A DNA stretch of 5,289 bases from Thermoplasmata archaeon (lineage in GTDB: Archaea > Thermoplasmatota > Thermoplasmata > UBA184), in contig JASHYU010000119.1 in NCBI GenBank assembly GCA_030042855.1, forward strand, positions 1-5,289, read 5' to 3'. Made by a program: the position numbers and the translations under genes. Each line of letters opens with the position of its first letter. Within the stretch, counting starts at the first letter, position 1. Below the pieces are notes generated by a model. It saw only the letters and a program-made list of their open reading frames with translations. It was not told the DNA's origin and did no database searches. This document shows positions 1 to 5,289 of this stretch, in pieces.

Positions 1-2
1 CG

Positions 3-200
3 CCGGCGCCGACGGCTCCGCCGCCCGCTCCCGCGCCGTCCCCGCCTCCGCCTGCGATCCCCCCGCCCCTGCCGGAGAAGGCGCCGGCCCCGTCCGCCCG
101 GCCTTCGGCGGAGCGGGGACCGTTCGGGATCTGCTTCGTCTGCGGTACCCCGCTCGAAGGGCGGTACTGCCCGACCTGCCGGATGAGCTGGGTCGAGTGA
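3..200 (+). CDS. C-terminal part of a proline-rich zinc-ribbon protein (5' end outside window)
   Basis: Reading from position 3 gives 65 codons ending in TGA at 198-200; the start lies upstream of the window. The visible protein begins with about 40 residues rich in Pro and Ala, a flexible linker of low complexity. It then ends in a compact zinc ribbon: CFVC, a short GTPLEGRY loop, CPTC, and a final RMSWVE. Two CxxC pairs 9 residues apart are the usual layout for one structural zinc ion. Archaeal proteins with a membrane or other domain, a Pro-rich linker and a terminal zinc ribbon are common, but the ribbon does not reveal the function and the informative N-terminal part is missing. The reading frame is supported by the cysteine pairs and by a stop shortly before the next gene's promoter-like box. 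The Pro/Ala bias could partly reflect high GC, but the paired cysteines make a chance frame unlikely. Confidence 0.8.
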   Translation, partial: PAPTAPPPAPAPSPPPPAIPPPLPEKAPAPSARPSAERGPFGICFVCGTPLEGRYCPTCRMSWVE

Positions 201-224
201 GTTCGCTGCGCCTCCCCGCGTGAG

Positions 225-232
225 CTTTTGAA
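225..232 (+). promoter_or_regulatory. candidate archaeal TATA-like box for the DUF885 gene
   Basis: CTTTTGAA stands out as an A/T-rich island in GC-rich DNA, and its T run lies 29-32 bases before the ATG at 258. That is the expected distance for an archaeal TATA element driving a transcript that starts at or just before the start codon. A very similar box, CTTTTCGA, sits at nearly the same distance before the ABC ATPase gene in this window. The TTG at 228, which would give a longer reading frame, lies inside the box and so is an unlikely start. Confidence 0.45.
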
Positions 233-257
233 TCCCCCCGGCTCCCGAAGGTCGCAA

Positions 258-1895
258 ATGAGCAGCTCCACCGCTCCACCGACCGCGTTCGACGGCCTCG
301 AGCGTCGCATCGTCGACCACCTGTTCTCGCTCCAACCGAGCTACGCGGTCAGCCTCGGGCTCCACGAGTACGACGGCCGGATGCCGGACCTGTCGTTCCC
401 GGCGACCGAGCGCTGGGCGATCGCCGCCGACCGGCTCCTGACCGAGCTGCGCGCCGTCGATCCGGGGACGCTGACGGCCGACCGACGCGTCGACGCGTTC
501 CTCCTGCGCCTGCTGCTCGAGAGCCCGCTCTTCGACCTTCGGGAGTCCCACGAGCTCGACCGGAACCCGATGGCGTACGTCGGCGCCGTCTCCCTGACCC
601 CGTACCTGGCGCGGGACTACGCTCCGGCCGAGCCGCGCGTCGCGGCGGTCGCCCGGATCCTCGAGGCGGTCCCCCGTCTCCTCGAGGACGGCCGGGCGCG
701 CCTCGCGGCGCCGCTCCCGCGGCCGTTCGTGGACCTCGCGCTCGCGATGGGGGCGGGACTGCCCGCGCACCTCGCCGAGGCCCAGACGTTCGCCGAGCGG
801 GCCCATCTCGGCCCGACCGTCGCGCGCGCCCGGGAGCGCGCCGAGCCGGCGATCACCGCCTTCCTCGCCTGGCTGCGGGAGGAGGAACTGCCGCGCGCGA
901 CCCCGGACTTCGCCCTCGGCCCCGCGCTCTTCCAGCGCCTGCTGTTCGTGCGGGAGGGCATCGAGGCTCCCTTCGAGGAGATCCGCCGCGCGGGTCAGGC
1001 GGACCTCGCGCGCAATCAGGCGCGCCTCGGCGAGATCGCGCGGGAGGAGCGCGCGGCGGTCGACGACCTGTTCGGTCGCCTCAACCGCCAGCACCCGGCG
1101 ACCGGCGAGCTCCTTCCGACCGCGCGCAGCTACGTCGAGGAGACGCGCCGCTTCGTCGCGGCGCACCGCCTCGCCTCGATCCCCGAGCCGGCGGTGTGCC
1201 GCGTCGAGGAGACGCCGGTCTGGGGCCGGGCGCTCTCGACCGCCAGCCTGAATCCCCCCGGCCCGTTCGACACGACCTCCTCCGAGGGGATCTACTACGT
1301 GACCCCGGTCGACCCGTCGTGGACCCCGACGCAGGCGGAGGAGTGGCTCCGCTCGCTCAACTACGCGATGCTGCGCAACATCACGATCCACGAGGTGTTC
1401 CCCGGCCACTACCTCCAGTTCCTCCACTTCCGCGCATCGTCCGGCTCGCTCGCCCGCAAGGTCTACCTCTCGCCGTCGTTCGTCGAGGGCTGGGCGCACT
1501 ACGCGGAGCAGCTCGCGATCGAGCAGGGCCTGGGACACGAGACGCACGCGGCGGAGGTCGCCCAGATCCACGACGCGCTCCTGCGCGACTGCCGGCTCCT
1601 CGCCGCGATCGGGCTCCACACCGGCGGGATGACCGTCGAGCAGGCGACGGGGCTGTTCCAGCGCGAGGGGCACTTCGAGCGCCTGCCCGCCGAGCGCGAG
1701 GCGATCCGCGGCACCTTCAACCCGGAGTACTTCTGCTACACGCTGGGGAAGCTCGCGATCCTCACGGCGCGGGACCGGTTCCTCGGCCTCCGCTTCGGCG
1801 GGGACCTCGCCGCGTTCCACGACCGGCTGCTCGGGTTCGGTTGCCCTCCGATCGGGCTCCTCGACTCGCTGTTCGAGAGCGTCGCGACCTCGTGA
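258..1895 (+). CDS. DUF885 family protein, putative zinc metallopeptidase
   Basis: The product is 545 residues if translation starts at ATG 258. A TTG at 228 would add ten residues, but it lies within a promoter-like box, and a weak Shine-Dalgarno-like GAAGGT (247-252) lies 5 bases before the ATG. The family hallmark is HEVFPGHYLQ at residues 378-387, the HExxPGHxxQ motif of DUF885. EGWAHYAEQ follows at 410-418, where E410 is the likely third metal ligand by analogy with gluzincin peptidases. YYVTPVDPSW precedes the motif, and a C-terminal YTLGKLAIL segment matches the place where family members usually have a YKIGQ-like helix. The rest is mostly helical and rich in Arg and Glu. The length is typical of the family. 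Many bacterial relatives are exported lipoproteins, but this one has no signal peptide or membrane segment, so it is probably cytoplasmic. The substrate is unknown; peptide hydrolysis is inferred from the motif. Family membership is confident, activity is not. Confidence 0.9.
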   Translation: MSSSTAPPTAFDGLERRIVDHLFSLQPSYAVSLGLHEYDGRMPDLSFPATERWAIAADRLLTELRAVDPGTLTADRRVDAFLLRLLLESPLFDLRESHELDRNPMAYVGAVSLTPYLARDYAPAEPRVAAVARILEAVPRLLEDGRARLAAPLPRPFVDLALAMGAGLPAHLAEAQTFAERAHLGPTVARARERAEPAITAFLAWLREEELPRATPDFALGPALFQRLLFVREGIEAPFEEIRRAGQADLARNQARLGEIAREERAAVDDLFGRLNRQHPATGELLPTARSYVEETRRFVAAHRLASIPEPAVCRVEETPVWGRALSTASLNPPGPFDTTSSEGIYYVTPVDPSWTPTQAEEWLRSLNYAMLRNITIHEVFPGHYLQFLHFRASSGSLARKVYLSPSFVEGWAHYAEQLAIEQGLGHETHAAEVAQIHDALLRDCRLLAAIGLHTGGMTVEQATGLFQREGHFERLPAEREAIRGTFNPEYFCYTLGKLAILTARDRFLGLRFGGDLAAFHDRLLGFGCPPIGLLDSLFESVATS

Positions 1896-1914
1896 ACGGG
1901 GCCGGTACCCGACG

Positions 1915-1944
1915 TCGGCCGGAAGCGGAGGCCGTTCCGGTCGG
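1915..1944 (+). terminator. hairpin in the convergent gap, possible terminator
   Basis: The 49-base gap between two convergent stop codons contains an inverted repeat. Bases 1915-1924 (TCGGCCGGAA) can pair with 1935-1944 (TTCCGGTCGG) around a 10-base loop, giving ten pairs of which two are G-U. The right arm ends one base before the stop codon of the minus-strand gene. On the minus-strand transcript the two wobbles become A-C mismatches, so the fold favours the plus-strand RNA. No T tract follows, and archaeal termination usually relies on one. This may therefore be an RNA-stabilising or transcript-separating hairpin rather than a classical terminator. The left arm also overlaps a perfect palindrome, CCGACGTCGG (1909-1918). 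Confidence 0.3.
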
Positions 1945-4449
1945 CTAGGGAAGTGCGGAGGGCTCGCGGCTCCGTTCGAGATACGGCTCGGACCGGCCCG
2001 CTCGTTCGGGTCCGGTGCCTCGAGATAGCGCCGGGGACGCGGTTCCCGAGAACCGGACGGTCACCGTCAGGTTCGCGCCGTACACCGTGATCGACCCGCC
2101 TTTCGCCGCGTAGCCCGGGGTCGCCGCACCGACCGAGTAGGCGTACGACCCGTTCGCTTCGGAGATCTTGATCGCGGCCTTCGTCGATCGGAACGACTGC
2201 CCGTTCGTGAGGTTGACCCACCACTCCGTCCCGGACGGCAGTCCCGTCTCGTGGAGGTCGACCGAGTACTTCGGCGGAGCCTGGGTCGACGTCGAGATGA
2301 CCGAGACGGTGCCGGAACCGAGGTTGAAGACGTAGAGTTCCCGGGTCACGCTGTCGTAGACGACGTCGCCCGGGAGGTTCCCGACCGAGAGGTTCGCCAC
2401 CACGCGGTTGGTCGCGAGGTGGACGACCGTGACGTTGTTCGAGAACTCGCACGGCACGTACAGGTCGCCGGTGAGGGGGTCGTACGCCGCGATTCCCGGG
2501 CCCGCGCCGACGGGAATGGTCGCGAACTGGGTCAGGTTCTTGCCGCTGACGACCCCCAGGACCCCCGAGGGGAACGGACCCCCGTTGGGCTGGCCGGTGA
2601 CGTACAGGTCGCCGTTCACGGGATCGACGGAGACCTCCCCCGGTTCCGCGAAGAAATCCAAGGTGGCATTGCCTTTGATCGCGCGCGCGGCCGGGTGGAT
2701 CTCGTAGAGCGCGCCCCCGTTCGTGTAAGCGTCGACGTACACGAACCCCGTGACGGGATCGTAGGCGATCCCTGCGGGGAGGGATGCCTGGGAGCAGCAC
2801 GGCGGGAGCGGGATCGACGAGATCGTACGCCCCGAGGCGCCGCTCACGACGCTGACGTTGTCCGAGCCGAAGTTGGAGACGTAGAGGTCCCCGTTCGCCG
2901 TGTCCAGGGCCACGGCCTGGGGTTCGCTGCCGAGCTCGGCGATGGATTTGGTCGAGAGCGTGCTCGGGTTCACTCCGAGCAGCGTCCCGTTCAGCGTCAA
3001 CGGGTTCTCCTGGAGCACGTAGAGGCGGCCGGACCCGGGGTCGTACACGGAATCCAAGACTCCCCCCGGCAGCGTCGTCCGCCCGACGATCGAGGTGATC
3101 GATGCATTGATCACAAGGAAATTCGAGCTGGCCTCGGCCCCGAGGAAGATCGTACCGGTCGCCGGGTCGACCGAGGCCACGGTCGGCAGCACCCCCAGGG
3201 TCACGGAGGGAGCGGTCGAATTCTTCGCCGGGTTCCACACCGTCAGGTTCGACGACCCGGCGTTCGCGACGAACAGCTTCGAGGCGTGCGCGTCGTAGGC
3301 CGCGGCGCTCGGCCCGGAGCCCGACGGGATCGATCCCACGACCTCGTTGGTGGATCCGTTGACGACCGCTACCTGGTTCGCGGACCCGTCCGGAATGTAG
3401 ACCAGGTCCTTGGCGGGATCGACCCCGATCGAACTGAGGTCCGCGTAGTTCAGGCCATTGGAGGGCAGGGGGAGGGGCACGGTGGCGATGACCGAGTTGT
3501 TCGCGGTGTCGAGGACACACACTTCGTCGTTCTGGTAGCTGACCGCATACACGTCGTGGTTCGCGGGGTCGTATCCGATCGCACCGCCTCCGTCCTCCGC
3601 GCCGCAGTTGACGCTGATGTTCTCGATCAGTTGGTTCGTGCTCCCCCGAACGACCTCGACGACATTGTTCGTCGAGTCCAGCACGTAGAGGTCACCGTTG
3701 GCCGGGTCGAATGCGATCGCGGCCTCGTAGCCCCCCGCCTCCGGCACGAAGCCCACGATGCGATCCGAGGCGGGGGAGATCACCGCGAGGCTGTACGTCC
3801 AGAAGGTGGGCGTCGTGTTGGCCAGGGACACGTACAGGTCCCGGTTCTTCGAGTCGTAGGCGGCCCCCGAAGGGACGTTGCTAGGAGGAAACGGAATCGT
3901 CGCGGTCACTCGGTCGGTCGTACCGTTGATCGCGAGCACCGATCCGTTGCCCGAGACCGAATTGGTCGTCACGTACGCGTCGCCCGTCACGGGGTCGAAG
4001 GTGATGTTCTGGGGGAGGTTCGATAGGAGCGGCCCCAGGTACACGGTGTGGACCACCGAATCGGTGGAGGTGTTGACCACCGACACGGTTCCCGGCAGGT
4101 AGTTGAGGACGAACAGGTCCCGGTCGATCGGATCGTAGGCGACCGAGATCGGCTCCCCTCCGGTCAACGGCCGATAGTTCCCGGCGATCTCGGTGTTGTT
4201 GGAAAGGACCAGCGTGTCGACGACCTTGCCGACGTCCGTGCCCGCGGCCGCTTCGGAGGGTAGGTCAACATCGATCCGCTCACCGGAGGACCGTGGACCG
4301 GACCCGGTCCACCCAGGGAGCACGACGCCCATCCCCAATCCGCCGGCGATGGTCAGCAGAACGACGGCTACGACCCACCCCGTCGGAACACTGCGAGACG
4401 ATCGGAGGCCGCGCGGCGCATGCCGTCCGACCCTCCGCCCTTCGAGCAC
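1945..4449 (-). CDS. surface-anchored or secreted YVTN beta-propeller protein with C-terminal Thermoplasmatota-type domain
   Basis: The product is 834 residues. It starts at GTG (4449-4447), the first start codon after an in-frame stop upstream, with a purine-rich GGGGGAGGG ten bases before it. An Arg-rich N-terminus precedes one hydrophobic segment (about residues 24-47), read as a signal anchor or signal peptide that places the rest outside the cell. Residues about 102-720 form 14 repeats of about 40-50 residues with the pattern AYDPxxGDLYV...VxVVxxxTxxVVxxI, the YVTN family of beta-propeller repeats. Residues about 726-801 form a separate beta-rich domain with GLPSGTEWWVNL and GYAAKGGSITV. 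About twenty N-x-S/T sequons across the ectodomain fit archaeal N-glycosylation. A polar, Arg-rich tail (802-834) has no membrane helix. Propellers of this kind usually serve protein or cell-surface contacts; no catalytic motif is visible. The gene is convergent with the DUF885 gene and divergent from the ABC gene. The exact role is unknown. Confidence 0.9.
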   Translation of the reverse strand: MLEGRRVGRHAPRGLRSSRSVPTGWVVAVVLLTIAGGLGMGVVLPGWTGSGPRSSGERIDVDLPSEAAAGTDVGKVVDTLVLSNNTEIAGNYRPLTGGEPISVAYDPIDRDLFVLNYLPGTVSVVNTSTDSVVHTVYLGPLLSNLPQNITFDPVTGDAYVTTNSVSGNGSVLAINGTTDRVTATIPFPPSNVPSGAAYDSKNRDLYVSLANTTPTFWTYSLAVISPASDRIVGFVPEAGGYEAAIAFDPANGDLYVLDSTNNVVEVVRGSTNQLIENISVNCGAEDGGGAIGYDPANHDVYAVSYQNDEVCVLDTANNSVIATVPLPLPSNGLNYADLSSIGVDPAKDLVYIPDGSANQVAVVNGSTNEVVGSIPSGSGPSAAAYDAHASKLFVANAGSSNLTVWNPAKNSTAPSVTLGVLPTVASVDPATGTIFLGAEASSNFLVINASITSIVGRTTLPGGVLDSVYDPGSGRLYVLQENPLTLNGTLLGVNPSTLSTKSIAELGSEPQAVALDTANGDLYVSNFGSDNVSVVSGASGRTISSIPLPPCCSQASLPAGIAYDPVTGFVYVDAYTNGGALYEIHPAARAIKGNATLDFFAEPGEVSVDPVNGDLYVTGQPNGGPFPSGVLGVVSGKNLTQFATIPVGAGPGIAAYDPLTGDLYVPCEFSNNVTVVHLATNRVVANLSVGNLPGDVVYDSVTRELYVFNLGSGTVSVISTSTQAPPKYSVDLHETGLPSGTEWWVNLTNGQSFRSTKAAIKISEANGSYAYSVGAATPGYAAKGGSITVYGANLTVTVRFSGTASPALSRGTGPERAGRSEPYLERSREPSALP
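2290..4146 (-). repeat. 14 tandem beta-propeller blade repeats inside the surface protein gene
   Basis: The blade cores begin near residues 102, 149, 196, 245, 290, 341, 383, 424, 466, 513, 561, 606, 654 and 696 of the protein. Each carries a variant of (A/S)xxDPxxGxLYV, followed by a VxVV-like strand and a TxxVVxxI-like strand. The clearest copies are IAFDPANGDLYV, VALDTANGDLYV, VSVDPVNGDLYV and AAYDPLTGDLYV. At DNA level this shows on the plus strand as recurring, imperfect versions of ACGTACAGGTC followed 12-20 bases later by GGGTCGTA or GGATCGTA. The copies are diverged, so the array is an old protein-level duplication and not a recent DNA repeat. Fourteen blades fit two seven-bladed propellers, which is an inference from the count. 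Confidence 0.85.
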
Positions 4450-4458
4450 GGTAACCCG

Positions 4459-4467
4459 CCCTCCCCC
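4459..4467 (-). promoter_or_regulatory. Shine-Dalgarno-like purine run before the surface-protein GTG start
   Basis: Read on the minus strand this is GGGGGAGGG. Its GGAGG core ends ten bases before the GTG at 4449-4447, which is slightly long but workable. It supports the GTG as the real start and implies a leadered mRNA, unlike the ABC ATPase gene, whose ATG has no such motif. In GC-rich DNA a G-rich run can arise by chance. Confidence 0.4.
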
Positions 4468-4553
4468 GGTGACTTGCCGGCCTCGTGGGGCGGCGCCGCC
4501 CGCGTTCGGCCGACAGCACGGAATCCTGGTTCGGTGGGATTAGCCTCGGCCCC

Positions 4554-4561
4554 ATACTTTC
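4554..4561 (-). promoter_or_regulatory. weak candidate TATA-like box for the surface-protein gene
   Basis: On the minus strand GAAAGTAT is one of the few A/T-rich octamers upstream of the surface-protein gene. If it is a TATA element, transcription would start about 25 bases downstream and leave a leader of roughly 80 bases before the GTG, consistent with the Shine-Dalgarno-like run. Nothing else supports it, and a GGAAACCC stretch about 20 bases further upstream is an alternative. Confidence 0.2.
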
Positions 4562-4806
4562 GAGAGCGATTCCGGGTTTCCGTGGGGGAGCGACCGAGCT
4601 ACAGGTACCTACCGAGTCGACCGAACAAGGGGCCGGATCCTCGTCCCGGGTCCGATCGCCCGGCCCTCGGCCAGTTCCCTCCCGACCGAGGGCGGGGGGG
4701 TGGGTCGGTCTCGGAGTTCGAGCACGTCGTGGGACCGAGAGCTTCGGCGCAGGGCTCGGGAGTCGGCGCGCGACGGGACCCGACCGACCCCGAGTCCGAC
4801 GCCAAC

Positions 4807-4814
4807 CTTTTCGA
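4807..4814 (+). promoter_or_regulatory. candidate archaeal TATA-like box for the ABC ATPase gene
   Basis: CTTTTCGA, preceded by GCCAAC, forms an A/T-richer patch whose T run lies 26-29 bases before the ATG at 4837. No Shine-Dalgarno-like motif occurs between box and ATG; the spacer is C-rich. Together these suggest a leaderless transcript. It resembles the CTTTTGAA box before the DUF885 gene in both sequence and spacing. Confidence 0.45.
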
Positions 4815-4836
4815 CCCGAAGCCTTCCCGCGCCTCC

Positions 4837-5289
4837 ATGCCGGCCCTCGAGGCGCACGCGCTCACGAAGGTCTACGCGCGGCACGGTCAGTCGACGCGCG
4901 CGCTCGACGGCCTGGACCTCGAGATCCCCGCCGGGCAGCTCTTCGCCTTTCTGGGGCGCAACGGGGCGGGGAAGACCACGTTCATCAAGATCGCGTCGAC
5001 CCTCCTCCTGCCCACGGCCGGAGAGGTCCGGCTGTTCGGCCGGGACGTCGTGCACGAGGCACGGGCGGTCCGCGGGCAGATCGGCCTCGTCCCGCAGGAA
5101 GGGAAGCTGTTCTACCACCTCACGCCGCGCGAGCACCTCCGCGAGTACCTCCGGGTCCGGGGCGTCGGCCGGGAGACGACGGAGGCGCGGACCGCCGAGC
5201 TCGTCGAGGCGATGGGGCTCGGGCCGTTCGCCGACACGCCCGCGCTCCGGCTCTCGGGCGGCCAGCAGCAGCGGGCGCTCGTCGCGATG
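4837..5289 (+). CDS. ABC transporter ATP-binding protein, DrrA/CcmA-like (3' end outside window)
   Basis: The first 151 codons are visible and the frame is still open at the window end. The ATG at 4837 gives an N-terminus (MPALEAHALTKVYARHG) that aligns naturally with the first strand of ABC ATPases. Visible motifs are a Walker A GRNGAGKTT at residues 40-48, with Arg where Pro is most common; a Q-loop VPQEGKLF around Gln 87; an LTPREHLREYLRVRG segment at 95-109, typical of ABC-2 exporter ATPases where LTVxENL is usual; and the signature LSGGQQQR at 139-146. Walker B, the D-loop and the switch histidine would lie just beyond the window. The protein would hydrolyse ATP at the inner face of the membrane to drive a partner permease, which is not in view. 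ABC-2-type export is inferred from the closeness to the DrrA/CcmA pattern; the substrate cannot be told. Transcription is probably leaderless. Confidence 0.93.
   Translation, partial: MPALEAHALTKVYARHGQSTRALDGLDLEIPAGQLFAFLGRNGAGKTTFIKIASTLLLPTAGEVRLFGRDVVHEARAVRGQIGLVPQEGKLFYHLTPREHLREYLRVRGVGRETTEARTAELVEAMGLGPFADTPALRLSGGQQQRALVAM

Larger units (their letters stand above)
4450..4836. other. 387-base divergent intergenic region with no supportable gene
   Basis: This lies between the starts of the surface-protein gene (minus) and the ABC ATPase gene (plus). It holds the candidate ribosome site and promoter of the former and the promoter-like box of the latter. I looked for tRNA features (a T-loop GGTTCRA, acceptor pairing), long hairpins and small genes and found none that hold up. 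Small inverted repeats are present: CCGACC 4683-4688 with GGTCGG 4703-4708, TCTCGG 4709-4714 with CCGAGA 4735-4740, and the palindrome AGGTACCT 4603-4610. All are short enough to be chance in this base composition. The reading frames open on the minus strand across here continue antisense to the ABC gene and look like composition artefacts. Confidence 0.6.

Noticed and set aside
1196..1948. Open frame of 250 codons on the plus strand within the DUF885 gene
   Set aside because: It is an Arg, Pro and Ala rich shadow in the +1 frame of a gene with intact family motifs.
1736..3520. Open frame of 594 codons on the minus strand overlapping the surface-protein gene in another frame
   Set aside because: The translation is dominated by Arg, Gly and Pro with no recognisable domain, and it overlaps a gene with clear propeller repeats. 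Long open frames arise by chance at this GC content.
2440..3870. Recurring ACGTACAGGTC / ACGTAGAGGTC strings suggesting a CRISPR or DNA repeat array
   Set aside because: The copies are imperfect, irregularly spaced and in frame with the (D/G)LYV strand of each blade, so they are coding repeats.
2251..4026. Open frame of 591 codons on the plus strand, antisense to the propeller repeats
   Set aside because: Its Arg, Val and Asp rich pattern (repeated VRRVQ, VDRxxV) is the mirror of the repeated blade codons. No start signal or known motif supports it.
1945..4449. Quinoprotein (PQQ) dehydrogenase or NHL-repeat enzyme as the identity of the propeller protein
   Set aside because: The repeats lack the Trp-docking motif of PQQ enzymes, and the DPxxGxLYV core with TxxVVxxI fits the YVTN type better. 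No catalytic residues are apparent.
4280..4555. Minus-strand ATG at 4555 opening a 91-codon frame upstream of and overlapping the surface-protein gene
   Set aside because: It is out of frame with the surface protein, the product is Arg-rich without domain features, and its ATG overlaps the candidate promoter box.
4690..4770. Possible tRNA suggested by a GAGTTCGAGC string near 4714-4723
   Set aside because: The flanking bases do not form a T stem, no anticodon arm or acceptor stem can be paired, and the spacing is wrong.
4609..5136. Open frame of 175 codons on the minus strand, antisense to the start of the ABC gene
   Set aside because: The overlapping plus-strand frame encodes intact Walker A, Q-loop and signature motifs. 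The antisense translation has no recognisable features.

Overview
The window is GC-rich (about two thirds G+C by eye) and reads best as chromosomal DNA of an archaeon, probably a high-GC member of the Thermoplasmatota. Three things suggest this. The large surface protein ends in a domain with a GLPSGTEWWVNL motif, a type I know mainly from secreted proteins of that phylum. It carries about twenty N-glycosylation sequons. The two genes with visible plus-strand starts have a short T-rich box about 26-32 bases before the ATG, as expected for archaeal TATA elements with leaderless or very short-leader mRNAs. The assignment is an inference from sequence features and recall, not from a search.

Layout: (1) positions 3-200, plus strand, the tail of a gene whose product ends in a proline/alanine-rich linker and a four-cysteine zinc ribbon; (2) 258-1895, plus strand, a complete DUF885-family protein, a putative zinc metallopeptidase with HEVFPGH and EGWAHYAE motifs and no export signal; (3) 1896-1944, a short convergent gap that can fold into a hairpin; (4) 1945-4449, minus strand, an 834-residue membrane-anchored or secreted surface protein built of 14 YVTN-type beta-propeller blades plus a C-terminal beta-sandwich-like domain; (5) 4450-4836, a 387-base divergent intergenic region with the control sequences of both flanking genes and no gene that I can support; (6) 4837 to the window end, plus strand, the first 151 residues of an ABC-transporter ATPase of the DrrA/CcmA (ABC-2 exporter) type, cut off just after the signature motif.

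The genes do not form an obvious pathway. The DUF885 gene follows the zinc-ribbon gene by 57 bases but appears to have its own promoter, the surface-protein gene is convergent to it, and the ABC gene diverges from the surface-protein gene. The permease partner of the ABC ATPase, if adjacent, lies beyond the window. I see no mobile element, CRISPR array, RNA gene or defence-like cluster, and nothing that amounts to a new multi-gene system. The most notable item is the surface protein: its 14 blades fit two seven-bladed propellers in tandem, and it ends in a polar tail with no C-terminal membrane anchor.
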